The notes under the pieces: model-generated
Databases searched by the model: none
What the model saw: the letters and a program-made list of their open reading frames with translations, nothing else
What the model was told of the DNA's origin: nothing
Translations under genes and position numbers: made by a program
NCBI GenBank assembly: GCA_907165275.2
Contig: OU015671.1
Span: forward strand, 10,075,001 to 10,139,000
Origin: Zygaena filipendulae
Taxonomy: Eukaryota > Arthropoda > Insecta > Lepidoptera > Zygaenidae
DNA: 64,000 bases
Reading direction: 5' to 3'
Shown here: positions 1 through 8,957 of the stretch, piece by piece
Layout of the letters: every line of letters begins with the position of its first letter
Position numbering within the stretch: the first letter of the stretch is position 1

Positions 1-177
1 CTGTGTATGTTATTTCTCTCTTGCTCCTTCAACCTTCCTGATCCTTGATCCAATTCCCCGGTAAAGGTATGTTACGTACACGGTTTGGTAATGGTAGGTA
101 GATGGAGGTAAACCGCTGTGAAGTATGTAAGTATTTTCGTAAGTATTTCTGTGCTCATGTGCAAGGTGTGCACAATA
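1..177. other. No feature seen
   Basis: AT-rich non-coding sequence with no open frame, repeat end or inverted repeat that I recognise. Confidence 0.5.
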
Positions 178-372
178 GAAAATATTGGACAGGTATTTTT
201 CCTTTTTTTACGTAATCAGAAAATAACGAATTGCAATTCCGGTACACTTTTTACTTTATACTTAGTTACAACTTTTATCTAAGTTTTTTTTTAAAGCCAA
301 AAATGATATCTATTATTTTTTACCAGCTAACTGATGGACTAAATAGAATTTTGATTTTTATAATTTTCATGA
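178..372 (-). repeat. TGACGTCA-MITE family, decayed partial copy
   Basis: Carries the ACGTAATCAGAAAATAACG block near one end and the CTGATGGACTAAATAGAATT block near the other, both shared with fuller copies at 39503-39844 and 63042-63375. The central TGACGTCA pair is missing, so this looks like an internally deleted copy. Confidence 0.5.
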
Positions 373-589
373 TGTGGCCGGCCATTTTTTTTGCACTTCA
401 TGCAATGAAGTGAAAAAAATAATTAAAACACAATATTATAAAAATTAAATGATAAAACTGAGGCCACGGTTCAAAATTAGTATACTAAGACGCGAACTCC
501 GTTCATTAGTATTGAATTTCTGATTCTGATCATCTACTTTTACTGTTGACTGTACTGCGAACCAAGTCGCGTGAATAGGATTGTGGCGA

Positions 590-642
590 TGAATGGTGCG
601 TTATCTCAATGCGAAGTGTTATGGCCACAGTGAACAAGGGCC
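590..642 (-). repeat. Single end of the GGGCCCTTATTCAC inverted-repeat family
   Basis: GTGTTATGGCCACAGTGAAC followed by AAGGGCC matches the right ends of the elements at 21652-22010 and 51440-52100. No partner end is visible nearby. The surrounding 373-967 is otherwise featureless AT-rich sequence. Confidence 0.45.
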
Positions 643-967
643 GTGTTAAGCCTGGCATGACTGGTCATGTACTATTATAGATGCATAATCCTAAATCCTA
701 ATGCCACTATAGTCAGCTGTACCTGCCGTACGTAGTTTATTGCTGGTTACGGCTCATTATTCTCACATAATTAAAGTTGGGCTACCACTAATATTATATA
801 CATTACAATTTTAAACTGACAGCGTGCTGCTGTAGAGTTTGTTGCGCAGCTTCTTCTCTTCAGCCATAGCACTAGGAAGCTGTGAAGGGTGGATATTTTA
901 TGGGTGCTGTCTACTGTAAACTGTAATTTTATTGACGTCAAAAAGAGCCACATTATTATATTGACTA

Positions 968-1272
968 CTAGCTGTGCCCCGCGGTTTCACCCGCGTGAGT
1001 TTCGGGATTCCCGCAGGAACTCCAATGCAGTCTAATGTACTCCTTATAACAACAGCTAATTAGCAGTGAAAGTCCCGTCAATATCGGTCCAACCGTTTCG
1101 GAGATTCACCCGCGTGAGTTTCGGAATTCCCGCAGGAACTCCAAACTTCTTTTATATAAACCTTGTCCTGACAATAACGAACACAAAAAAAAAAAACAAT
1201 TTTCCAATTTGGTGCGGTCGTTTGTAAGTTATGCGCTTACCAACACATTTGGCGATTCATTTTTATTATATA
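968..1272 (-). mobile_element. CCGCGG Helitron-like repeat, subfamily e
   Basis: The copy is in reverse orientation: CTAG at 968-971 after an A, then the CCGCGG hairpin, then the e body with two successive TCGG(A/G)ATTCCCGCAGGAACT modules. The double module suggests an internal duplication. It ends near TTGGCGATTCATTTTTAT, as does the copy at 38064. Confidence 0.7.
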
Positions 1273-1330
1273 TGTAAGTTTGACTATTAAGTGTTGGACT
1301 GGAATTCTCAACCGTGTTGTTTACGAACTA

Positions 1331-1445
1331 CACTCGAGAGCAATGAATCCGGGTCACTTAAAGAATGTTAAAAATCTCGGAAACTAAAAATGATAGGTTA
1401 ATGCAATAAATTGTATTTAATAGACAATGTAATACTCCTTAAATG
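1331..1445. repeat. Left terminal inverted repeat of the Tc1-type element
   Basis: About 115 bp, complementary to 2787-2901 except for a few mismatches, for example near the AGAATGTTAAAAA and AGAATCCTAAAAA positions. It is much longer than the 20-30 bp repeats of classic mariners and nearer the long-repeat layout of some Tc1-like elements. Confidence 0.9.
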
Positions 1446-1578
1446 AAAGTAAAAAAAAAATGAGTCACCATACATTTTATTAACACAAAATTACATAAAG
1501 AAAAAAACTGCTGATCTCTCCTTAAAACAAAAATAGGAAACATGAAATTTTTGAACTTTATTACGATTTTCTTGAATT

Positions 1579-2598
1579 TTAATACTTCGTATTGCCTCCT
1601 CGTGCTTCCATTACTGCGTTTACGCGGTTTGGCATGCTGTACACCAAGTTCCTTATACGATTTTGGGGAATATTCTCCCATTCCTCTGTGAGAGCAATTT
1701 TGAGCTCACGAAGCGTGATTGGGGGAGGGTTTCGTTGTTTTACGCATCTGCCTAGCTCGTCCCAAGCATGCTCGATCGGGTTGATATCCGGGCTGCGCGC
1801 TGGCCACTCCATACGAGTAATGTTCATCTCTTGAAGGTAGTCATTCACAATCCTACCTGTATGAGGTCGGGCATTGTCATGTATAAATATAGCATCCTCA
1901 CCTAAATTGACCATAAATGGACCAACGTGATCATTGAGGATTTCTTCCACATATCTTACGCTAGTTAAAGAGCCGTTTTGTATGATCACCAGCTCTGTGC
2001 GACTTTCAGAAGAAATTCCGGCCCACACAAGTACAGACCCACCACCGTAGGCTACTTTTTCTTCGATGCATGCTTGCTTGAATCTTTCCCCTGGTCTTCG
2101 ATACACTCTGTGTCTTCCATCGTGCTTGTAGAGCATAATTTTTGATTCGTCGGAGAACATAACTTTTGACCAATCTTCAATACGCCAATTTACGTGGCTC
2201 TGGGCATATCTTAGTCTTGAAATACGATGCGCACGCTCCAGTTTAGGGCCGTTTGCAGGTCTAAGGGGTTTTAAGTTAGATTCAGCAAGCCGACGCCTTA
2301 CTGTCCATGCACTTGGGTTACTTCCTCCGAGGCGTCGAAACTGATTTGTGAGTTCAGTTCCTGTGAGAAAGCGATTTCGAAGCATGGTGTTCACCAAGTA
2401 TCGGTCTTCTCGTGCTGTGATACACCTGGTTCTGCCCGTTCCTGGTCTGCGTAGGTCAGAACCAGTTTCTTCGTAACGTCGGAGAACTCTTTGTACTGTT
2501 GACAGCGACACACCGACAGTCCTGGCTGTATCGCGCTGACTCCGGCCGGTTTCCAGCATTGTAAGTATTCTGGTGCATTCTTCAGGCGTAAGCGACAT
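1579..2598 (-). CDS. Tc1-family transposase (DD34E), 339 aa, intact
   Basis: This is the cut-and-paste transposase of the enclosing element; it binds the terminal repeats and moves the element into TA sites. The N-terminus (about residues 1-60) is a helix-turn-helix of the HTH_23/Psq type with SQRDTARTVGVSLSTVQ, followed by a GTGRTR segment like the GRPR hook of Tc1. The catalytic triad is visible: D150 in FSDES, D241 in HDNARPH and E276 in NPIEHAWD, with 34 residues between the last two, which is the Tc1 spacing. The length is normal for Tc1 (about 340). The ATG start follows an upstream spacer and no earlier in-frame start improves the domain. There is no stop or frameshift. Similar genes occur widely by horizontal transfer, but I cannot test that here. 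Confidence 0.95.
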   Translation of the reverse strand: MSLTPEECTRILTMLETGRSQRDTARTVGVSLSTVQRVLRRYEETGSDLRRPGTGRTRCITAREDRYLVNTMLRNRFLTGTELTNQFRRLGGSNPSAWTVRRRLAESNLKPLRPANGPKLERAHRISRLRYAQSHVNWRIEDWSKVMFSDESKIMLYKHDGRHRVYRRPGERFKQACIEEKVAYGGGSVLVWAGISSESRTELVIIQNGSLTSVRYVEEILNDHVGPFMVNLGEDAIFIHDNARPHTGRIVNDYLQEMNITRMEWPARSPDINPIEHAWDELGRCVKQRNPPPITLRELKIALTEEWENIPQNRIRNLVYSMPNRVNAVMEARGGNTKY

Positions 2599-2786
2599 AA
2601 TTTCAGCTAGAATAATGAATATAGAGCACTATCAACATGGTTTATGTACCCACATAAATGACAGATTACAAACAAAAGCAAAACCAAATGCTGTAATTTC
2701 GTAGTTCCATCTTCGAAAGTGGCCCTTTTTCAAGTTTGATTTTTTTATGATATAACTTTACAATAACTAAGAAGTTTTAATACCTT

Positions 2787-2901
2787 CATTTAAGGAGTAT
2801 TACATTGTCTATTAAATACAATTTATTGCATTAACCTAGCATTTTTAGTTTCCGAGATTTTTAGGATTCTTTAAGTGACCCGGATTCATTGCTCTCGAGT
2901 G
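2787..2901. repeat. Right terminal inverted repeat of the Tc1-type element
   Basis: Inverted partner of 1331-1445. It ends CTCTCGAGTG directly before the TA duplication at 2902-2903. Confidence 0.9.
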
Positions 2902-2903
2902 TA

Positions 2904-3312
2904 TATTCTGCGATTATTTTAATCCCCATCCGTTTAGGCTTTGTTGAGTCACAAACATCCCATATTTAATATCAATTGGACAGGATATTAATAAAACGGA
3001 AAGATTTAGATTGTAATAATTTGTTTTATTCATTTGTGCATGCGTACTTAATATAATATCTATTATATTTACCGAGATGACAATTAATTTTATTAAACAT
3101 TAATTAAATTCTATTTTCATACTGATGACGGACGACATATAGGTACTTAGCCAATTTTATCACAAAATATTATATTTATTTACAATTCTCAGTACAAATT
3201 TACCTACATTGAAGTCGTACTTACAAATTAATTACAAGTAATTAAGCTAACGCAGGAGGTACACTACTAGGTAAAGGAGGTACACTGAGCTTCAATAGTA
3301 ACATATTCTATA
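2904..3312. other. AT-rich spacer, no feature seen
   Basis: No open frame, recognised repeat end or long inverted repeat is visible between the Tc1-type element and the next Helitron-like repeat. Confidence 0.5.
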
Positions 3313-3660
3313 CTAGCTGTTTCCCGTGGTTTCACCCGCGTTAATTTCGGGAAAAGCGTAGGTTCCCTATATTTCCTTTTCAGTATATAGTGGCAAAGTT
3401 CAATGTAGTTTCATCTGCGTTAATTTGGGCGTTGCCGCGGGAATTCCTGAGCAAAAAGTACCCTATATCCTTCTCTGTAGGTACTCCTGACAATGTGTAT
3501 GCAAAAATTTCATGATGATCGATTAAGCCACAGGCATAAAATATTGCATACCTACGACCTGTTGTCACGGGTACAGAAAGGGATATAGGGTACTTTTATC
3601 CCGGAATTCCCGCGGGAACTCCGAAGTTACCGCGAGTGGAACCGCGGGGAACAGCTATAG
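3313..3660. mobile_element. Composite of CCGCGG Helitron-like repeats
   Basis: A reverse-oriented 3' end (CTAG at 3313-3316 with a CCGTGG hairpin) is followed by a second reverse hairpin near 3410-3450. A forward-oriented end follows at 3590-3655 (GAATTCCCGCGGGAACTCC, then ACCGCGGGGAACAGCTA). The forward end faces outward, so at least two insertions are fused here. Confidence 0.7.
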
Positions 3661-4099
3661 TATTTAATACCTACATTATCTTTTATATTCTTTTATGAAA
3701 CTTTTTACAAACCAAACTCTTGTTCTGAGTTTGGTTTTTAAAAGTTTCATTGTTCAGATTGCTTACTCGGGCCGTCTTTCGGGGGTCATGACCCCATAAC
3801 ACCCCCCCCCCCTCCTGTAAAAATTAGCATTTAATTAAGTTCTTTGATCTACACATTTGAATATCTTCGAAGATAATATTTTTCCCAGCGCGTGGCGCTT
3901 ACACGAGAAACACTCGAGTAGGGGAGCGAGGGGCTTGTTGTAACAGTTTTCATTAAAACTAATATATCTTGAAATCTATTGATTAAATTTCTACTAAATA
4001 AAGATGGATGAATACTGTAACTCTTCCTCTACCAAATCAAGTAAAAATAATACCATAACTATTGGTCATTATTTTACAATCAATTATTTTCTAGAAGAA

Positions 4100-4175
4100 G
4101 TGCGGTGTTACAACTTACCTCGTGCTTGGGGCAAGTTGTAACATCTACCGGGGCAAGTAGTAACGACAAAAAAAA
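4100..4175. promoter_or_regulatory. Left subterminal repeat cluster of the Tigger-type element
   Basis: Three copies of a GGGGC-(A/T)-AGT-(T/A)-GTAAC-like motif stand close together: inverted at about 4107-4122, direct at about 4130-4144 and direct at about 4152-4166. A matching cluster lies at 4828-4885. Repeated subterminal motifs are usually transposase binding sites; that role is inferred. Confidence 0.55.
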
Positions 4176-4270
4176 AACGACAATAATACCTTTAATCATT
4201 TATTCTTTGTTTTTTTTTTTTTTTTTTTTTAATTGACATCTTTCTAAAGTAAGTATTACGTAGGTAATTC

Positions 4271-4789
4271 TTATCTTTGGAAAAGTCGTTGATATATTTC
4301 AAAGAATGAATTAACGTTAGTCTTATTGAAAGACGTCGCTCGACTTAAAGACGTCGCTTCTGGTGTCCTTAGAGATAAATGTGAATTTCTGCGCATAAAA
4401 TTTTGGAACCAGTTAGTACCAGCCATGTTATATTGATGCCAAGAAGGAGGAATGTTTTTAACACTAAGCTGCACACCGCATTGGTAAGCTAGTTTCCTTA
4501 CTTCTATAGGAAGTAGTCCAAAATATATATCGGCGCACTTGAGTAGGTACGAAGCTATCTTATCTTCCTCTTCTGCAGTAAATACTTGTCTAGGCTTAAC
4601 ATAACCAACTCTTAATCTTTCATTATTCTTCTTTTTCTTTATGTATCTATAAAGAGAGACGTGACATAATCCGAAAGTCTGACTAGCTTTCCGAATACTG
4701 CATTTGTTTTCTAAAACTTCAGCTGCCGCTAACTCGTACACTTCTTGGCTTTGTGTTGCCCGCTCTGACTTTCTTTTATACACTCTCAT
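4271..4789 (-). pseudogene. Tigger/pogo transposase N-terminal half (172 aa)
   Basis: Residues about 10-55 form a Psq-type helix-turn-helix (SIRKASQTFGLCHVSLYRYI). Residues about 65-150 look like a CENP-B-type second helix-turn-helix, with KPRQVFTAEEEDKIASYL, FGLLPIEVRKLAYQCG and GTNWFQNFMRRN followed by LSLRTPEATSLSRA. The family order then expects NVDETG and the DDE catalytic region, but the frame ends after FFEIYQRLFQR and no catalytic motif follows. Family proteins are usually 400-600 aa, so this is a truncation by internal deletion. It starts at an ATG preceded by an AT-rich leader. A host-domesticated DNA-binding protein is conceivable, but the position between intact terminal repeats argues against it. 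Confidence 0.82.
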
Positions 4790-4827
4790 TCTAAAACAAA
4801 AGAAAAAAGTAGGTATCTACATCACAA

Positions 4828-4885
4828 CTTGGGGCATGTTGTAACACGTTACAACAAGCCCCGGGATTTTGTTACAACTAACCCT
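4828..4885. promoter_or_regulatory. Right subterminal repeat cluster of the Tigger-type element
   Basis: GGGGCATGTTGTAAC, then an inverted GTTACAACAAGCCCC, then an inverted GTTACAACTAACCCT within about 55 bp. These mirror the cluster near 4100-4175 and the terminal repeats. Confidence 0.55.
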
Positions 4886-5291
4886 ATGGTATGATTTTCA
4901 ACATTTATCAAGATAATTATTTAAACAATTTAGCAATCATAAAAACTGTTACACACTATCAGAGATAGATAAATTTGAATGGAAATAAGATATAGAAAAT
5001 TTGAAATTAGTCGATATTAAATACGCAAACCGAAATTTTACGACAGTACAATTTTATATTACCTGGCAGAAATGAAGCACGTGCACACTTCCGCTCACTG
5101 CGCCGGCCGGCGGGACATTGGCTATGGCAACATGATGCGGCGCGGTTTATAGGTTAAATCGAGTCAAAGAAATACGTTAATAGCGTTTAAGATCCTAGTG
5201 AAAAGGGCCTGTTACTACTTACCCCTGTTACAACAAGCCCCTCGCTCCCCTACCTAAGGGCTTTTAATTAAACAAAATAGCAGATTCGCTC

Positions 5292-5514
5292 CTCAGACCA
5301 AGTAAAAACTAAAGACGCAACGCGTAGAACAAACAAGTGAAGTCAGGAAAGAGACACCACGCCGTGCACGTACACAGAAACACGCACACACTTACAAGAA
5401 AAATACACCATACCTGGGAATCGTTGTGGCACTTTCCTAAGCACCACATGCATACGCAACCGGCTTCACTTCGTTATTCGAGACGTTCCGTCTTTAGTTT
5501 TTATTTGGTCTGAG
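5292..5514. mobile_element. hAT-like MITE, copy 1, 223 bp
   Basis: Terminal inverted repeats of about 31 bp begin CTCAGACCAA(A/G)TAAAAACTA. The element is bounded by the 8-bp direct repeat ATTCGCTC at 5284-5291 and 5515-5522, the duplication size of hAT elements. A second 223-bp copy lies at 19110-19332. It has no coding capacity. It ends 34 bp from the receptor stop codon, inside the likely 3' UTR, and it contains a minus-strand AATAAA. Confidence 0.85.
5500..5505 (-). terminator. Candidate poly(A) signal AATAAA donated by a MITE
   Basis: Read on the minus strand, this is the first canonical AATAAA after the receptor stop at 5549-5551, about 43 bases downstream. It lies in the terminal repeat of the hAT-like MITE. 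Whether it is used cannot be judged from sequence. Confidence 0.35.
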
Positions 5515-5548
5515 ATTCGCTCAACCATTATCTCAAGCCCTTCGCCGT

Positions 5549-5960
5549 CTACTTGTGCAAAAGTATATTAATATTGATATCGGTCGTATCGTTTTTCAGT
5601 TCGGCGTCTAATTTGTAATCGTTGTTAAGTTCCTTATCGTTGAACACCAGTTGTTTTGTTTCGTTGTTGTTGGACGAGGAGGAGTTGGAGCTGACCCGCA
5701 CCTGCCTCGCTTTCTTGTCTTCTCTCCACAGTTTGTTGCACAGGCTGGTCTCGACGCCGTAGTAGCTGGACATGCGGCAGGGTTTCTGGTCGACGCGGTT
5801 GAGGCGGTCGTGGCTCTGGGATCGGATTCGGACCAGGTGGGTGCCATCGGCGGTGTGGTTGACCGTCGTCTCCCTGATGCTGGACTGCTCCCTATACGGT
5901 TTGCTCGTGTTTTTCTTGATCCGCCCGCAGCACAGAGTCTCGCGAAACGCAATCCTGTAC
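5549..5960 (-). CDS. Neuropeptide GPCR last exon: helix 8, C-tail and stop
   Basis: Final coding exon of the pyrokinin/PBAN/CAPA-type receptor. The acceptor is TTTCACAG at 5961-5968 and the first base completes the split Arg codon left by the exon at 7158-7341. The exon gives 136 residues and a TAG stop at 5549-5551. It opens YRIAFRETLCCG, the amphipathic helix 8 with a Cys pair that is a plausible palmitoylation site. A Ser/Thr/Arg-rich segment (KPYREQSSIRETT) follows, of the kind used for kinase and arrestin regulation. Then come a Ser-Asn-rich stretch and an acidic end. The low-complexity tail is typical of the family. The plus-strand frame over the same bases is a shadow. The 3' UTR runs directly into the MITE at 5292-5514. 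Confidence 0.9.
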
Positions 5961-7157
5961 CTGTGAAATATATAGAACTGCTCATCATAAAAAATATATA
6001 TATATACCAGGGCTGAAGCACAGATAATATAATACTATGCTGAAGTGTTTAATTGTTGATATTCTATCTCTTAATCTTAAAAACTAGTAATCAACTATTT
6101 TTTTTTACGTTAAACTTTTATCCCGGCATTACCGCGGGAATTACAAAATTAACGCGGGCGAAACCGCGGGGAACAGCTAGTTGGTAAAAAAATAATATAC
6201 CGAGGATTAAAGGTTCGTTAAAACTTATTTGACAATACCATCGAGGCAAAGTCACATACACCAAAATCATACTGCTCATAATTTGATATCTGATGAGTTG
6301 TTTACCAGACAGCATGGTTACACCGGGGTCTACCAGGCTATCAGCTCTAGTTAGGTAGGTCAGAAAAGTTTTTAAAAATTAATTCAATTCGCTTAATTAA
6401 CATCTAGCCGCTTCAATGTACTAATGAAATGAAGTTTTCAAATTAAAAATAGTTTGTTAGTCTTTTTAATTTTATGATCCAACTTTTATAATTGCCAGAG
6501 ATATTTGAGTTGGGAGAGTTCCGGAATCCGGATATTACGTTCTATGTCAATACATAAAATACCTACATAGATAGATGCAAATCAAAGAGTTTGCAAGGAT
6601 TTTATTTTATTTATTTTATTTTATTTTGAAGGAAAATCTAATGTAACAAAATTATATATATAAAATGGCAGACAACCGCCATTCACGGAATTCACAATTA
6701 GAAAATATAAAATGTATAAAGAGTTGAGGACAAAAGTACTTTTAAGAGAAGATTATAACCAGAAGTGGCAGTAGGATAGGAAAACTCTTGACTGGTCTAC
6801 TTTCTAGACTAGATTGAATAACAATCCGATCAAGATAACTGGATTTTGAAGAAACACTACATACACTGAGGCTTGAGGAGTAAATAAACGCGTTACGTTA
6901 CGAATAGTGAGATCGGGCGAGGCGAACTGAAGTTGAGAGAGAAATACCTATACGTTGTTAAAAACAGAAAGAGAGAGAGAGTTGGGTATGTTTTGTATAC
7001 CTGAATATTCGTTTCGTTCGTTTTATGAAAACCGATGAACAAAAAAAAAACATATTTTACTTTTACATAAATATCGTAACATACGGATATATACCTCCAT
7101 ATATCCGTATGTTGCGATTTCTTTTCCACCTTCGAGAATTTCCTTAGGTGAACTCAC
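5961..7157 (-). other. Receptor intron between TM7 exon and tail exon (1.2 kb)
   Basis: Bounded by donor GTGAGT at 7152-7157 and the CACAG acceptor at 5961. It contains a short CCGCGG remnant at 6115-6180, a TTTTATTTA-rich stretch at about 6600-6628 and a GA run near 6967-6983. The rest (6181-6600 and 6630-6960) shows nothing recognisable. Confidence 0.75.
6115..6180 (+). mobile_element. CCGCGG Helitron-like 3' end remnant
   Basis: Only the 3' terminus remains: a CCGCGGGAATTAC arm, then GCGGGCGAAACCGCGGGGAA and CAGCTAG, ending at 6180 before T. Confidence 0.7.
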
Positions 7158-7341
7158 CTGTGGCTCATAACGTTGTAAAGTATCGGATTGACGGTGGCTG
7201 AGATGTAGTAGAAGACGCCGGCGATTGTGAAGAGGTACTCGTTGATCGAGTGGTAGTGGTTGGACCCGGTGCCGTATATGAAGAACAGCCGCTGGAAGTG
7301 GAACGGCGCCCAGCACACGTAGAATGCGACCACCACGGCAG
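7158..7341 (-). CDS. Neuropeptide GPCR exon: TM6, ECL3, TM7
   Basis: This 184-nt exon encodes about 61 residues. TM6 carries the FYVCWAPFHFQRL motif (CWxP toggle region); ECL3 is short; TM7 reads FYYISATVNPILYNVMS with the NPxxY motif. The acceptor is CCACAG (AG at 7342-7343) and the donor GTGAGT at 7152-7157. The first two bases complete an Ala codon whose first base ends the exon at 14964-15076, giving RMLAAVVVAFYV across the junction. The last two bases give an Arg codon with the next exon. The sequence fits receptors for PRXamide peptides (pyrokinin, PBAN, CAPA), which signal through Gq and calcium at the plasma membrane. I cannot separate CAPA from pyrokinin receptor with certainty. Confidence 0.95.
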
Positions 7342-7410
7342 CTGTGGACGAACTGATGGTCAATTACCGCGTTCTGACACTGGAGGGTCTTTTGACTTTT
7401 TATACATCAA

Positions 7411-7640
7411 CTAGCTGATCCCCGCGGTAAAATAAATATCCCAGATATCCGCGAATTCCCGCGGGGAATCCGAAATCACCGCGGCTGTAACCGCGGGGAT
7501 CAGCTAGCTGATGTATAAAAAGTACTCTATGTCCTTCTCTGTACCCCTGAAAACGTGTACTTATGTAAAATTTGATGATGATCGTTTCAGCCGTTAAGGC
7601 GTGAAAGCGTAACAAACAAACAAACAAAGTCACTTTCGCA
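7411..7640. mobile_element. CCGCGG Helitron-like repeats, head-to-head 3' ends
   Basis: Two 3' ends face away from each other: CTAG at 7411-7414 begins a reverse copy and CAGCTAG ends a forward one at 7507. Between them is a GGGATCAGCTAG/CTAGCTGATCCCC inverted repeat of about 100 bp. A reverse body (TACTCTATGTCCTTCTCTGT) continues to about 7640. The block lies only 70 bp upstream of the TM6-TM7 exon acceptor. Confidence 0.65.
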
Positions 7641-7694
7641 TAAAATTTATCAGGATTATCATCTATATTATATTATTATATTACTTATTACTAT

Positions 7695-7968
7695 CTTTAA
7701 ACGGGCAATTCTTGTATATAAATATATCTCTATGTATATAATCTGAATGTCGGAAACGGCTTCAACGATTTTCATGAAATTTAGTATGCGGGGGGTTTCG
7801 GGGGCGTTAATGGTTGGTCCATTAACGCCCCTAGGTTTAATTTTTAGAAAACTTCGTTTTATCCGTGTTTTTACTGCTTTATTACAAACCACTTATTTCT
7901 CACTTCTTTCTTGTTGGGACTTAGTTGCTTTTCTACTACGAGCGAAGCTCGGTCACCCAGATATTTAT
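7695..7968 (+). repeat. Dispersed repeat ending in the GAGCGAAGCTCGGTCACCCA motif
   Basis: Contains TCGGAAACGGCTTCAACGAT, a perfect hairpin at about 7801-7831 and the terminal motif ACGAGCGAAGCTCGGTCACC. Related ends in the opposite orientation occur near 20869-20893 and 47137-47162. The family name is not known to me and no coding frame is evident. Confidence 0.55.
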
Positions 7969-7976
7969 ATTTGTAA

Positions 7977-8213
7977 CGGCCGCACTCAGAGTCGACTTTA
8001 ATGATTACTTAGTTAAGTACAGATTTATAAAACAAAACTGCCGTAATCGGAGACGTTCAGTAAATTCATGTTAGTTGGCATTTAATGAGGTGTAACTTTA
8101 TTAGTTACATGCCAATTAACATTAATTTATTAAACTTGTCTGATTGCGGTAGTTTTGTTTTAAAAATCTATACTTAACTAAGTAATCATTAAAGTCGACT
8201 CTGAGTGCGGCGG
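7977..8213. mobile_element. PIF/Harbinger MITE (237 bp)
   Basis: Nearly palindromic throughout. Its ends CCGCCGCACTCAGAGTCG (left end with one G/C exchange) match the terminal repeats of the 3.4-kb Harbinger elements at 54010-60808, and the match continues inward through TTTAATG-TTACTTA. It is flanked by TAA or TTA, the three-base TWA target of Harbinger elements. It is non-coding and probably mobilised by a transposase of that family. Confidence 0.85.
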
Positions 8214-8559
8214 TTAAACGGGCGACATGGTAGTGCGTATACCTACATCATTATATTTAAATATGGGATGGAACTCGTGATTCATATAAAGAAATTCGTC
8301 GCTTTTATAAATCGGCTAGTACACTGACGACTGTGTTGGTGCAGCGGTTATCAAGAGTCTTCGCTAATCAGGAGATTCCTGTTCGGTAACAAATTTGGTG
8401 AATATAGGGCCCGGTTATCTACACGTGTGCACGTTTTCATACCTTTATCTATAGTACAATATCATGTACGGTCTACGTAATATTACCTTTACTTGCACGG
8501 TTTTCACGTCACAAGCTCATAGCTTAGTGTGGGATCAAGTAAAGTGGCCATTATTATTG

Positions 8560-8660
8560 CTGGCTGTACCCCGCGGTTTCACCCGCGTGAGTTTCGGAAT
8601 TCCCGCAGGAACTATTGGCATAACTTTTTTTATTTATGAACTGATTGACATGGAACAAAC
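8560..8660 (-). mobile_element. CCGCGG Helitron-like repeat, subfamily e
   Basis: Reverse copy with a mutated CTGG end at 8560-8563, the CCGCGGTTTCACCCGCG hairpin and TTCGGAATTCCCGCAGGAAC. The body fades after about 8660, perhaps reaching 8760. Confidence 0.65.
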
Positions 8661-8957
8661 ACTAAGTGAAGCTTACCACAATATGTATGTTAAATGCCTT
8701 TTCTTTCTTTCCTTCTTCTTAATGAAACCTTCGTCTAAGTAAATCGGATAAACCATTTCTGAGATTAGGAACGTAGGTACGTACGTACTTACGCACAACT
8801 GCACAGACAAACAGATAAAAATTGTACTAATCATTGTATGGGGTGCTATTAAGTTGATAAAGGTCCCAATAATATTTTTCCCATATACTTATCTTCCGTG
8901 TACAGACAGAGCGATCTGTTACATTTTTATAATGCTTACCTACATAATCTTATCTTA

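Larger units (their letters stand above)
1331..2901 (-). mobile_element. Tc1-type transposon, apparently complete
   Basis: This 1571-bp element is flanked by TA at 1329-1330 and 2902-2903, the Tc1/mariner target-site duplication. Long terminal inverted repeats of about 115 bp (1331-1445 and 2787-2901) begin CACTCGAGAGCAATGAATCC and differ at only a few positions. It encloses one uninterrupted transposase frame. An intact frame and near-matching ends suggest a recent insertion. It sits downstream of the receptor gene, which ends at 5549. Confidence 0.93.
3921..5250 (-). mobile_element. Tigger/pogo-type transposon, catalytic domain lost
   Basis: A 1330-bp element flanked by TA (3919-3920 and 5251-5252). 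Its terminal inverted repeats read GGGGAGCGAGGGGCTTGTTG continuing TAACAG. Short subterminal repeats of the form GGGGCAAGTTGTAAC lie in both orientations at both ends. It contains one 172-codon frame for the DNA-binding half of a pogo-superfamily transposase and no DDE half, so it cannot supply its own catalysis. A run of T at about 4208-4230 is internal. Confidence 0.85.

Noticed and set aside
5651..6016. 121-codon plus-strand frame
   Set aside because: It is the antisense shadow of the receptor tail exon; the minus reading has splice sites, helix 8 and phase continuity.
5608..6021. 137-codon minus-strand frame overlapping the receptor tail exon
   Set aside because: Wrong frame relative to the spliced phase; it is rich in Pro/Ala/Thr from GC-biased codons and lacks the YRIAFRE helix 8 sequence.
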